DNA from: DATFQE01 sp963733845
Lineage (GTDB): Bacteria; Actinomycetota; Thermoleophilia; Gaiellales; Gaiellaceae
Length of the DNA stretch: 64,000 nt
Direction of reading: 5' to 3'
NCBI GenBank assembly: GCA_963733845.1
Contig: CAVTEM010000007.1
Coordinates: forward strand, 620,001 to 684,000
Shown: one piece after another, positions 17,434 through 26,528 of the stretch
Position numbering within the stretch: position 1 is the stretch's first letter
Layout: the number at the start of each line of letters is the position of its first letter
Notes under the pieces: generated by a model
The model's input: the letters and a program-made list of their open reading frames with translations, nothing else
The model's database searches: none
What the model was told of the DNA's origin: nothing
Position numbers and translations under genes: made by a program

Positions 17434-18015
17434 CTAACCGGCGTCGGCCAGACGGCGTTGTTGCTTCTCGGCCAGCTCGAGCGCCTGCTCGCGCGTGAAC
17501 CTGCCCTCGAACCCGTTGGCGAGCATCGATGCGGTCGCGTTCTCGTGGCGCCAACGGACGAGGTAGAAGCGAACCGCGAAGCGGCCGCTCCCCTCGGTGC
17601 CGGTCGCGACGAAGGCCTCGTCCCCGAGCTCGGACGGCGTCCCTCGCTCGAGCCGGAGTCCGTCAGGCAGGGCGGCGCGGGCCGCTTCGAGCTCGTCCCG
17701 CGCCCCGTCCGGGGCGTCGAACACGTCGGCCTTGGACTCGACTACGAGGGGGCCGGCGGTCGACGACGAGCCGGGGCGGCGGTAGCGAGCCTTCCAGCCG
17801 TCCTGCCGACCGAAGCGCTTCACGTCGGCGAGCGTGCCTCCAGGCTGGTCGATTCGCGCCTGGCGACCCTCGTCGAAGCGGGTGAAGCCGGCGGGTAGGT
17901 CCTGCTGCTGGAGCACCAGGTTCTTCAGCTCCGAGGGCTCGATCGCGGCCGAGTCTCCACCCGTACACCCCGCAGCGAGGAAGGCGAGCAACCCCAGGCT
18001 GACGACTCGGCGCAC
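17434..18015 (-). CDS. Lipoprotein, paralogue of the 9.2-kb lipoprotein
   Basis: A 193-residue lipoprotein. GTG 18015 opens MRRVVSLGLLAFLAAGCTGG with lipobox LAAGC. The mature part includes LPAGFTRFDEG, WKARYRRPGSSSTAGPLVVE, SKADVFDAPDGARDELEAAR, AVRFYLVRWRHENATASML and TREQALELAEKQQRRL. It aligns along its length with the frame-broken lipoprotein at 9204-9775. The function is unknown; both copies flank the BNR exoproteins. The frame is open further upstream, but that part would encode a hairpin and lacks a start signal. Confidence 0.8.
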   Translation of the reverse strand: MRRVVSLGLLAFLAAGCTGGDSAAIEPSELKNLVLQQQDLPAGFTRFDEGRQARIDQPGGTLADVKRFGRQDGWKARYRRPGSSSTAGPLVVESKADVFDAPDGARDELEAARAALPDGLRLERGTPSELGDEAFVATGTEGSGRFAVRFYLVRWRHENATASMLANGFEGRFTREQALELAEKQQRRLADAG

Positions 18016-18031
18016 GGCGGCTGAGGGTAGA

Positions 18032-18057
18032 GGAAGGGCCGCATACGCGGCCCTTCC
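18032..18057. repeat. GC-rich hairpin upstream of a lipoprotein gene
   Basis: Arms GGAAGGGCCGC and GCGGCCCTTCC (11 pairs) with a four-base loop ATAC. It belongs to the same family as the hairpins at 11108, 15081 and 18614, but sits on the 5' side of the lipoprotein gene. It may be a leader structure, a relic terminator, or an independent repeat. Confidence 0.55.
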
Positions 18058-18140
18058 CCGCAGCGAGGTTCCTCTCCCGAGGAGGGCCAATCCTGACCGG
18101 CAAGCAGGGTCGTCTGCAACCGGCAAGCTGCATACTTCCG

Positions 18141-18174
18141 TGACGGAATCACGTTCCGGCGACGTAGGAAGGGG
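18141..18174 (+). promoter_or_regulatory. Conserved upstream block of small secreted protein C
   Basis: The 34 bases starting TGACGGAATCACGTTCCGG match the block at 21298-21332 in front of paralogue D at 31 of 34 positions with one gap. The block contains GGAA-TCACG-TTCC and ends with a purine-rich stretch about 12 bases before ATG 18187. Confidence 0.55.
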
Positions 18175-18186
18175 TAGGCACTCCGT

Positions 18187-18597
18187 ATGAAGATCCTGCT
18201 CGCACTCGCCGCTTTCGCGCTCGCAGCCGCTCTCGTCGTCTCGGCGACGATGGGCGCGGGCACGCTCGTCCCCGGCGGCGACTCCGCGAAGAAGAAGCCG
18301 GTGGGCGGATTGGCGCCCAGCGGCGGCAAGGCCCGGCTGTTGCCCGCGAGCCTCTCGCCGCCCTCGATCAAGGGCACCGGCTTCAAGCCGGGCGAGAACG
18401 TGACGGTCAAGCTCATCGACTCACCCAAGGCGACGCGCCGCGCCAAGGCGAACGGCTCGGGCTCGTTCACGATCCGCATGCCCGAGCGCACCAACCAGTG
18501 TGGTGGCTTGACGGCCGTCGCCGTGGGCGACAAGGGCAGCCGCGCGAGCTTCCAGTTCGCCCAGGTGATGTGCGCGGTGCCGAGCCAGAGCCAGTAG
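18187..18597 (+). CDS. Small secreted protein, paralogue C
   Basis: An intact 136-residue member of the family. It starts MKILLALAAFALAAALVVSA, a signal peptide, followed by GAGTLVPGG and then the domain SLSPPSIKGTGFKPGENVTV, GSGSFTIRMPERTNQCGG, VGDKGSRASFQFAQVMCAVP. The two cysteines could form a disulfide. It looks like a compact immunoglobulin-like beta domain, but that is inference. Paralogue D is its closest relative, and the two share upstream DNA. A terminator hairpin follows 17 bases after the stop. Confidence 0.75.
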   Translation: MKILLALAAFALAAALVVSATMGAGTLVPGGDSAKKKPVGGLAPSGGKARLLPASLSPPSIKGTGFKPGENVTVKLIDSPKATRRAKANGSGSFTIRMPERTNQCGGLTAVAVGDKGSRASFQFAQVMCAVPSQSQ

Positions 18598-18613
18598 GGG
18601 CTGTCCAGAACGA

Positions 18614-18641
18614 ACGAGGGCCGCCCGAAGGCGGCCCTCGT
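18614..18641. terminator. GC-rich hairpin between convergent genes
   Basis: Arms ACGAGGGCCGC and GCGGCCCTCGT with loop CCGAAG. It lies between the stop of small secreted protein C (18597) and that of the convergent metalloprotease (18664). TCATTCG follows on the plus strand. It is a member of the shared hairpin family. Confidence 0.7.
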
Positions 18642-18663
18642 CATTCGATTCAGGCGCTAGCGC

Positions 18664-21123
18664 CTAGTTGACCTCGACGTGCACAACGCGCCCGCCGTGG
18701 CTCTCGTTCTGAACGCGGATGTTCGTGCCGGTGCCGGCGACCTTGACGCTCGACCAACCGGGCTGGAAGCGCCCGTGGAAGGCCGGCGTGTGGCCGTCGT
18801 CACCGATCCAGTACGACCGCAGGTCGTTGAACTCCCGCACGGCGGGCTTCGACTTGATCGTCGTCGGCACGCCGTTCAGGTTCAGGGTGATCCGATCCGT
18901 CTTCTCGAGCCCGAAGGTCGAGTCGTACGACTGGATGCGCTGACGCATGAGCTGGCCGTTCGACCAGTGCTCCGGCGTCGGATGCGCGTCCACCGGCAGG
19001 ATCAGACCGCCGCCGGGATGATCGCCGACGCTGTTGTCGGTGAACGTCTCGTCCCAGTAGCTGATCAGCAGGCCGTCCTGGAACGGGTAGTGCTCGACCC
19101 AGTCGGGCCGGCCCGTGGTCAGGAACCCGAAGTTGTACGCGGTCCGGAGCGACCGGTCGTACTCGTCGTACTGCCGGTTCTCCATCACGTACGCGTTCAG
19201 GTGGAAGCTGGTCTCCGTGCCGGTCGTCCGCTTGAAGCCGTTGAACGTCCAGCCGGAGGCTGCATCCTCGGCACCGTCGAGCGGGCTGCCGGTGATCGCG
19301 ATGTTGTCGATCGCGAAGCCGGTGCCGGTGACGGCCGGGTCGGTCTGGTAGCGGAAGCGGATCAGCGACGCGCCCGAGCCGGGCAGAGTCGCCGTCAGCG
19401 TCCGGTAGGCCCCGGCGCTGGAGCCGGTGATGCCCGTCCCGCTCGGGTTGAAGCCGCTCTGGTCGTTGACCGCCGGGTCAGACAGGTTCGTCAGGACCGG
19501 CGTCCACGTCGTGCCGCCGTTCGTCGACTGCTCGAGGAACGCGAAGTCGAAGTGCTCCTCGATGTCGTACCAGACGTCGGCCGTGAGCGTGGCGCCCGCG
19601 GGCACCGTGTACGCCTTCGTCATCGACGTGTTGATCTCGTCGCCCATCGTGCTCCAGTAGAGGAAGGAGCCCGTCTTGGGCGCGGTGATGACCGTGTCGA
19701 GGCGCTTGTCCGGCAGGAGCGCGAACGCTGCCTGCAGGCCGAGCTTCGACGCGGCGTCGTTCGGACCGAGCTTCAGCTTCTTGTTCTCGCGGAAGTCGAC
19801 CGTGTCGTAGAACTTCCCGCCTGCGCATGTGTCGCAGCCGAGCCAGCCGAGCTGGAACTTCTCCCAGGCGCCCAGGTCGACCGGGGCATCCCCGATCCCG
19901 TTGCGGCCACCGTCGCCGATGTTCGCACCCGAGCTCATGAGCGTCCAGAAGGCAGTCGAGTTCTCGGCACCACCCGTGTTGCCGGAGGTGTCGTAGAGGT
20001 CCGGCAAGCCGAGGTCGTGCGAGTACTCGTGCACGAACACGCCGAGCCCGCCGTTCTCCGGCTGGATCGTGTAGTCGCCGACCCAGACGCCGGTCGGGTT
20101 GTTCGGGATGATCCCGGCAATACCGCCCGACGCGCACGTCGTATTCGAGGGTGCCTCCGTCGGCACGCAGCCGCCGGCGTTGACGCCCGGCAGGCCACCC
20201 GGGCCGCCGCCCTGGACGGACGCGTACCAGCGGTGGCTCCAGATGGCGTCGGTGCCCTGATGCGGGTCGCCCGCAGCCTGGTCACCACCGGCGTGGACGA
20301 TCTGGAAGTGGTCGATGAACCCGTCCGGCTCGTCGAAGTTCCCGTTGCCGTTCAGGTCGTACCGGTCCCACTTGTCGAACGTCTTCAGGTAGGTCGCGAT
20401 CTCCGCCGTCGTCTTGCCGGCATCGAGCTGGCCCTTGACCCAGAACGCCATGGCGTCGCGGATCAGGAACCACGTGTTGTTGCAGACGATGCCGCCGCAG
20501 AAGTCACGGCCGTAGCGGGCCTCGTTGAACGGCACCTTGACCCAGCCGTTGACGTCGCCGACCACGGAGTAGCGGTTCGACGACTGCTGCTCGAAGTACT
20601 CCGCCATGCGGTTGAAGTACATGTTCTTGTAGTGAGCCGGGTTGTAGTCCGACTGCCACAAGGTCGAGTTGTCGATCGCCCGGTTCGGCGGATCGATCGC
20701 GTTGTGCAGCGGCCCGTCGTACCTCTGCGGCGAGCCGTCGCTCGGGAACGCGCACGGCTGCGGCGGTGCCGGATTGGCGACCGCATCGCAGAACGACGGG
20801 TGCCGTGTGTTGCCGAACTCGGCGATGATCACGAAGACCGGGTCGGTCTTCTCGCGCACGAGCTCGACGTACTTGTTCTTGCCGAGACGGGCGACCTTGC
20901 CCTTGGCCTCGCCGCGAAGCTTCATCTCGAGCGCGGCCTCACGCCGCGCCTCGAACTCCTTCGTCAGCGGGCCGGCGAGATTGTGTGCCGTCCCGAGCCC
21001 GGCGTCCTGCCGGGCGACTTCCTGTGCCGGCGCGGTTCCCGCACCGGCGGCTGCCGTGAACGCGACAGCGAGGAGCGCCGACAGCGCGAGCAGCGCTGCG
21101 GGCGCGGACCATCGAAACCTCAT
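18664..21123 (-). CDS. Secreted M6-family metalloprotease (immune inhibitor A-like)
   Basis: An exported zinc protease of 819 residues. ATG 21123 is preceded by GAGGAAAGGGG, and the signal peptide spans LLALSALLAVAFTAAAGAG. The zinc site HEYSHDLGLPD (His about 364 and 368) matches the M6 HExxHxxGxxD pattern, and YDTSGNTGGAENSTAFWTLM follows as in immune inhibitor A. The C-terminal half carries a jelly-roll-like segment (SLIRFRYQTDPAVTGTGFAI). The frame is open far upstream, but that part has no coding character. It sits back to back with small secreted protein D. Targets are unknown; family members cleave host antimicrobial proteins or serve nutrition. Confidence 0.92.
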   Translation of the reverse strand: MRFRWSAPAALLALSALLAVAFTAAAGAGTAPAQEVARQDAGLGTAHNLAGPLTKEFEARREAALEMKLRGEAKGKVARLGKNKYVELVREKTDPVFVIIAEFGNTRHPSFCDAVANPAPPQPCAFPSDGSPQRYDGPLHNAIDPPNRAIDNSTLWQSDYNPAHYKNMYFNRMAEYFEQQSSNRYSVVGDVNGWVKVPFNEARYGRDFCGGIVCNNTWFLIRDAMAFWVKGQLDAGKTTAEIATYLKTFDKWDRYDLNGNGNFDEPDGFIDHFQIVHAGGDQAAGDPHQGTDAIWSHRWYASVQGGGPGGLPGVNAGGCVPTEAPSNTTCASGGIAGIIPNNPTGVWVGDYTIQPENGGLGVFVHEYSHDLGLPDLYDTSGNTGGAENSTAFWTLMSSGANIGDGGRNGIGDAPVDLGAWEKFQLGWLGCDTCAGGKFYDTVDFRENKKLKLGPNDAASKLGLQAAFALLPDKRLDTVITAPKTGSFLYWSTMGDEINTSMTKAYTVPAGATLTADVWYDIEEHFDFAFLEQSTNGGTTWTPVLTNLSDPAVNDQSGFNPSGTGITGSSAGAYRTLTATLPGSGASLIRFRYQTDPAVTGTGFAIDNIAITGSPLDGAEDAASGWTFNGFKRTTGTETSFHLNAYVMENRQYDEYDRSLRTAYNFGFLTTGRPDWVEHYPFQDGLLISYWDETFTDNSVGDHPGGGLILPVDAHPTPEHWSNGQLMRQRIQSYDSTFGLEKTDRITLNLNGVPTTIKSKPAVREFNDLRSYWIGDDGHTPAFHGRFQPGWSSVKVAGTGTNIRVQNESHGGRVVHVEVN

Positions 21124-21297
21124 TGTTCCCCTTTCCTCTGTTACCCCTGAACGCGCGAAACGCCGCTCGACGCGGCGATTTCGGCCGCTGGATGTTAGCG
21201 CGTTCTGCACATATCGCAAACTTGATCGTAATGAGCAGCGGGGGCGATCAGGCGAAGGCCGCTTGTCGCGGCGCAGCGAGCTCGAGTTGCAACACTG

Positions 21298-21332
21298 TGA
21301 CGGAGTCAGGTTCCGGCGCCGTAGGAACGGGG
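21298..21332 (+). promoter_or_regulatory. Conserved upstream block of small secreted protein D
   Basis: This is the counterpart of the block at 18141-18174: TGACGGAGTCAGGTTCCGG, then CGCCGTAGGAACGGGG. It ends about 12 bases before the ATG at 21345. It lies in the 221-base region shared with the divergent metalloprotease, so it could coordinate both genes. Confidence 0.55.
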
Positions 21333-21344
21333 AAGGCTTCGACC

Positions 21345-21756
21345 ATGAAGATCCTGCTCGTACTGATCGCGGTCGCGCTGGCGGGGGTGCTCGCCGTCTC
21401 GGCGACGCTCGGCGCCGGCACGCTCGTCCCGGGAGGCAGCGACAAGAAGGCAGAGCCCATGGGCGCCGCCCCGAGCGGCAAGGCTGAGCTGATGGTGTCG
21501 AGCCTCTCGCCGCCGTCGCTGCGGGGTCAGCGGGTTCAGACCCGGCGAGAACGTCACGGTCAGGATGCGCGAGGGTGCAAGCAAGGGGACGAAGCGCGTC
21601 CGGGCCAATGCGTCCGGGTCGTTCGTCGTCCGCTACCCCGCGCTCCCCGCCGGCGACTGCGGCGGCATGAACGTCACCGCGGTCGGCGACAAGGGCAGCC
21701 GCGCCGGCGTGCAGTTCTCCCAGTTCGCGTGCGCCGCCCCGGGCGTGGGCTCCTGA
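21345..21756 (+). CDS. Small secreted protein, paralogue D, one frame break
   Basis: About 136 residues. The signal peptide MKILLVLIAVALAGVLAVSA and GAGTLVPGG match paralogue C nearly residue for residue. After SLSPPSLRG the frame breaks at about 21527 by one extra base, then SGFRPGENVTVRMREGASKG, ASGSFVVRYPALPAGDCGGM, VGDKGSRAGVQFSQFACAAP completes the domain. It is transcribed away from the metalloprotease. The function is unknown; a secreted partner or inhibitor of the protease is a reasonable guess. Confidence 0.65.
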
Positions 21757-21758
21757 GC

Positions 21759-21765
<7 letters not shown>
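21750..21765. other. Perfect palindrome spanning two convergent stop codons
   Basis: CTCCTGAG-CTCAGGAG is a 16-base perfect palindrome. It includes the TGA of small secreted protein D (21754-21756) and the TGA of fumarase on the other strand (21759-21761). It may act as a short bidirectional terminator stem or may be chance. Confidence 0.4.
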
Positions 21766-23090
<1,325 letters not shown>

Positions 23091-23103
23091 GCCGCGAGCA
23101 TAG

Positions 23104-23126
23104 CCAAGTAACAGACTGTTACTTGG
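23104..23126. promoter_or_regulatory. Perfect 23-base palindrome before fumC
   Basis: Arms CCAAGTAACAG and CTGTTACTTGG (11 pairs) flank a single A, ending 14 bases before the fumC start. An almost identical copy lies at 23161-23182. It is AT-rich compared with its surroundings. This is the form expected of a dimeric repressor or activator site; the regulator is not known. Confidence 0.65.
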
Positions 23127-23160
23127 AGAAGGGCGCTGCTGCGGAAGGGCGCTTCCGAGG

Positions 23161-23182
23161 CTGGTAACAGACTGTTACTTGG
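23161..23182. promoter_or_regulatory. Second copy of the fumC palindrome
   Basis: GGTAACAG-A-CTGTTACTTGG repeats the 23104 site over 20 bases. The central GTAACAG-A-CTGTTAC is perfectly symmetric. The copies are about 57 bases apart, close to five and a half helical turns. Between them GAAGGGCGCT is also repeated directly. Confidence 0.6.
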
Positions 23183-23183
23183 C

Positions 23184-23381
23184 TCAGACCGGCCGGAGCC
23201 TGCGGCGCTCGGTGGTGCGCTCGCGGAGCGCTCGGCGCAGCGTCTCGGTCAGCTCGCCGCGACGGGCCCAGCCGACGTAGCCGCAGCGGGTGCACTCGCC
23301 CGGCTCGAGCCGGCTGCGCTCCGCTTGCACCACGCTCCGGTTTGCTCCACAGGCGAGGCATTCGACAGTTACGCGTCCCAT
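23184..23381 (-). CDS. Small zinc-ribbon protein, unknown function
   Basis: A 65-residue protein starting MGRVTVECLACGANRSVVQA. It has two CxxC knuckles, CLAC and CTRC, separated by about 24 residues (CTRCGYVGWARRG), a likely zinc ribbon, and a basic arginine-rich C-terminus. It lies upstream of fumC in the same direction, with the two palindromes between. It could be a small nucleic-acid-binding protein. No function is recognised. Confidence 0.6.
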   Translation of the reverse strand: MGRVTVECLACGANRSVVQAERSRLEPGECTRCGYVGWARRGELTETLRRALRERTTERRRLRPV

Positions 23382-23479
23382 TGACTCGCTAAGAATCGGC
23401 GTGAATAAAGCTGTGGACAAGCCCGGATCCCTCGGATGAGGGACGCCCGGCGCAAGGGATGTTTCTCGCCTCGTTCGGG

Positions 23480-24490
23480 CTAGTCCGTGGAGTACTTGGG
23501 CTGAACCTTTTCGCCCCGGATCGCCGCGATCGCGTTGTTTGCCGCGATCGCCGCCTCACCCATGCCGACCGTGATCAGCGTGATCTTGCCGGGATACCCC
23601 GCGACGTCCCCTGCGGCGTAGACGCCCGGCATCGACGTCTCGCACGTGGTCGGCTCGATCTTGAGCTGGCGCTTGCCCTCCAGCTCGATCCCCCACTCGG
23701 CGATCGCGCCCAGGTGGGAGACGAACCCGAGCAGCGTGATCAGCGCCTCGCAGTCGTAGCGCTCGAACTCGCCGGTGCCGGTGTTCTCGATCGTCACGGC
23801 CTCGATCGAGCCGTCCCCGTGCACCTCGCGCACCTCGTGCGGCGTCAGGATCCGGACGGCGCCCTCCGACTCGAGCCGGCGTGCCTCGTTCATGGACGAC
23901 TCCAGGGCCCGGAAGCGGTCGCGCCTGTGCACGAGCGTGACCGGCAGCCCGGCCGTGTCCTGCAGGCCGAGCGTCCAGTCGAGCGCCGAGTCGCCTCCGC
24001 CGACGATCACGCAATGTTTGCCGGCGAACTGCGCCTTCTCGCGGACGACGTAGTGGAGGCCGCGGCCGAGCCACTCGTCGATGCCGTCGATCCCGAGCCG
24101 CCGCGGCTCGAACGCGCCGTGCCCGGCGGTGATGATCATCACGCGCGAGAGATAGGTGTTGCCCTTGTCGGTCGTGAGCGCGAGCAAGTCCTCGCCGTTC
24201 TCGCTCACCCGCTCGAGCGTCTTCGCCTCCTCGCCCAGGCGCACGTCGGCCCCGTACTGGAGGCCCTGCTCGCAGCACATGTCGACGAGCTTCTGGCCGA
24301 GGATCTTCGGGAAGCCGGCGACGTCGTACACGTGCTTCTCCGGGTAGGTCGCAGCCACCTGGCCGCCGATCTGCTCGAGCGACTCGACGATGCGGACCGT
24401 GCCGTCGCGGTGCCCGACGTAGTAGGCGGCCGAGAGCCCGGACGGGCCCGCGCCGAGGATCGTGACGTCGACGACGCCGTCAGTGCTCAT
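23480..24490 (-). CDS. Ferredoxin--NADP(+) reductase, thioredoxin-reductase-like
   Basis: A 336-residue FAD/NAD(P)H flavoprotein. The FAD motif VTILGAGPSGLSAAYYVGHR, the NADPH motif CVIVGGGDSALDWTLGL and the C-terminal FAD motif MPGVYAAGDVAGYPGKI are clear. The CxxC of true thioredoxin reductase is absent, which is typical of the YumC-type ferredoxin-NADP reductase. ATG 24490 is used; the gene is divergent from the multicopper oxidase with 48 bases between. It would move electrons between NADPH and ferredoxin, for example to support Fe-S assembly or P450-like enzymes. Confidence 0.88.
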   Translation of the reverse strand: MSTDGVVDVTILGAGPSGLSAAYYVGHRDGTVRIVESLEQIGGQVAATYPEKHVYDVAGFPKILGQKLVDMCCEQGLQYGADVRLGEEAKTLERVSENGEDLLALTTDKGNTYLSRVMIITAGHGAFEPRRLGIDGIDEWLGRGLHYVVREKAQFAGKHCVIVGGGDSALDWTLGLQDTAGLPVTLVHRRDRFRALESSMNEARRLESEGAVRILTPHEVREVHGDGSIEAVTIENTGTGEFERYDCEALITLLGFVSHLGAIAEWGIELEGKRQLKIEPTTCETSMPGVYAAGDVAGYPGKITLITVGMGEAAIAANNAIAAIRGEKVQPKYSTD

Positions 24491-24538
24491 CGGGCTCAGG
24501 CTAACGAAGCGCGCTTGGATCGGAGTACCTTGGATCCG

Positions 24539-26008
24539 ATGCGCGCGACGCTGCTCAAGGTGCTCGTCGTGGTCGCGGCGCTGCTCGCGGTCGCCGGCCT
24601 GCTCGCCGTCGGACGGATGTGGTGGGACAGCCGGCTGCCGAGCTCCTACGACGTCATGGACTTCGGCTCCCACGACTTCGGCGGCGGCGCAGCCCCGTCC
24701 GGCCACCACACAGGTGGGATCAGCGTCGCGGGTCTCAAAGGGCCGCAGGACGGCGAGCCCGACGCGACCTACACGCTGACCGCCCGGCAGGGAACGCTCA
24801 GACTGCCGTCGGGCCGGACGATCGACGCGCTGACCTTCAACGGGAAGAGCCCCGGCCCCGAGCTCCGCGTGCACCACGGCGACCTCGTCGAGGTCACGCT
24901 CCGCAACGAGGACGTCGACGGCGGCGTCACCATCCACTGGCACGGGGTCGACGTTCCGAACGCAGAGGACGGCGTCGCGGGCGTGACCCAGGACGCGGTC
25001 ATGCCGGGCGGCAGCCACCGCTATCGCTTCCGGGCCGACCAGGAAGGAACCTTCTGGTACCACACGCACCAGTCCTCCGCGAAGGAGGTGCGACGAGGGC
25101 TGCTCGGCGCGCTGGTGATCGATCCGGCCGGGCGCGCGGCCGCACCTGTGGACCTCGTCGCGCTCGCCCACGACTACGACGGCACGCCGACGCTGAACGG
25201 CAGCGACCGGGTCAGCAAGAGACGTGTCGCCCCGGGGACGCCCGTGCGGCTGCGGCTCGTGAACTCGGACAACACGCCGCAGCGGTTCACGCTCGCCGGA
25301 ACGCCGTTCCGCGTCCTGGCGATCGACGGAACCGACCTCAACGAGCCGCAGCCGCTCGAGAACACGCGCCTCGTGGTGGCCGGCGGCGGCCGCTACGACC
25401 TCGGGTTCACGATGCCGGAGTCACCAGTCGAACTGGCTATCCAGGACACCGAGGCGGCGCTCGCCCTCAGTCCCGACGGCCAGGGGGACCTCCCTCCGCC
25501 GACCGGCGGCGTGGACTTCAACGCCGCCGCCTACGGGCGGCCCGCGCCGACGCCGTTCGACGCCGAGAGCCGGTTCGACCGTACGTTCGTCCTGAAGGTC
25601 GGGCGCAAGCCCGGCTTCTTCGACGGGCGGCCCGGGATGCAGTGGACGATCAACGGCGGCATCTACCCGGACGTGCCGACTTTCGTCGTGGAGCAGGGCG
25701 ACCTCGTCAAGATCACGGTCGAGAACGACACGGACTCGGTCCACCCGATGCACCTCCACGGTCACCACGCGCTCGTGCTGAGTCGCGACGGCCAGGCGGT
25801 CACGGGCAGTCCCTGGTGGACGGACACCCTGGACGTCGAGTCGAACGAGCGTTTCGAGCTCGCCTTCCGGGCGGACAACCCGGGACTGTGGATGGATCAT
25901 TGCCACAACCTCAAGCACGCGGCCGAAGGCCTGACCATGCACCTGGCCTATGCGGGCATCGGGACGCCGTTCCGCGTCGGCGGCGGGGGGCACAACCACC
26001 CCGAATGA
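24539..26008 (+). CDS. Membrane-anchored multicopper oxidase
   Basis: A 489-residue laccase/nitrite-reductase-like cupredoxin protein. The N-terminal hydrophobic helix (LLKVLVVVAALLAVAGLLAV) is a signal anchor. The copper motifs appear in order: HWHG at about residue 135, WYHTHQ at about 175, HPMHLHGH at about 401 and MDHCHNLKHAAEGLTM at about 455. They supply the type 1 Cys and the trinuclear-cluster histidines. It oxidises copper, metal ions or phenolics at the cell surface. The frame is open upstream, overlapping the reductase gene; ATG 24539 is the natural start. Confidence 0.92.
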   Translation: MRATLLKVLVVVAALLAVAGLLAVGRMWWDSRLPSSYDVMDFGSHDFGGGAAPSGHHTGGISVAGLKGPQDGEPDATYTLTARQGTLRLPSGRTIDALTFNGKSPGPELRVHHGDLVEVTLRNEDVDGGVTIHWHGVDVPNAEDGVAGVTQDAVMPGGSHRYRFRADQEGTFWYHTHQSSAKEVRRGLLGALVIDPAGRAAAPVDLVALAHDYDGTPTLNGSDRVSKRRVAPGTPVRLRLVNSDNTPQRFTLAGTPFRVLAIDGTDLNEPQPLENTRLVVAGGGRYDLGFTMPESPVELAIQDTEAALALSPDGQGDLPPPTGGVDFNAAAYGRPAPTPFDAESRFDRTFVLKVGRKPGFFDGRPGMQWTINGGIYPDVPTFVVEQGDLVKITVENDTDSVHPMHLHGHHALVLSRDGQAVTGSPWWTDTLDVESNERFELAFRADNPGLWMDHCHNLKHAAEGLTMHLAYAGIGTPFRVGGGGHNHPE

Positions 26009-26021
26009 GCTGTCAGCCCGG

Positions 26022-26456
26022 CTAGACGGCTTCGGGCTCGGGCGCTACGGCCTCGACGCGCGACCGGCCGCGCCACGCCTCGTACGCGATCGACCCCGAC
26101 AGGCCGAGGATCAGGAACGCGTTGATCGGGTGGAAGACGCCGATGAACGGGAACTCGAAGCCGAACCAGGCCAGCAGCATCTGGAGGACCATCAGCCCGA
26201 AGAGCCCGAGCGTCCGCAGCACACGTGGCCGCCCGACGCGCGCAGCGAGCGCGATCAGCACGAAGACCAAGGCGAGCAGGATGACGAGGTAGCCGAAGCC
26301 GGCGTGCAGACCCCAGCCGTCCATGAACGTGTCGTCGTTGACGGGCGCGTCGTCGACCTTGTTCGCGACATAGAAGGCGCCGTACCCCGCGAAGCCGATC
26401 TGGATGACAACCGCTGCCGCGACGATTGCGGCCCATACCCGGTACACCGCCTCCAC
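26022..26456 (-). CDS. DUF6220-like four-helix membrane protein
   Basis: A 144-residue protein with about four membrane helices (IVAAAVVIQIGFAGYGAFYV, then FGYLVILLALVFVLIALAA, FGLMVLQMLLAWFGF and FLILGLSGSIAYEAW). Single histidines in GLHAGFGY and GVFHPINAF, each at a helix start, recall haem-b or quinone membrane proteins. The pattern resembles DUF6220, by memory. It converges on the multicopper oxidase, 13 bases apart, which may hint at a redox role; that is inference. Confidence 0.65.
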   Translation of the reverse strand: MEAVYRVWAAIVAAAVVIQIGFAGYGAFYVANKVDDAPVNDDTFMDGWGLHAGFGYLVILLALVFVLIALAARVGRPRVLRTLGLFGLMVLQMLLAWFGFEFPFIGVFHPINAFLILGLSGSIAYEAWRGRSRVEAVAPEPEAV

Positions 26457-26528
26457 CGTTCACCTCCGACTAGCTGACCGTCCGAGCCTAGAACGGCCGG
26501 CGGAGCGATTCAAGGTCGGGGAGCTGGC

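Noticed and set aside
23412..23420. DnaA box (TGTGGACAA) suggesting an origin
   Set aside because: A single, imperfect copy with no dnaA, dnaN or cluster of boxes.
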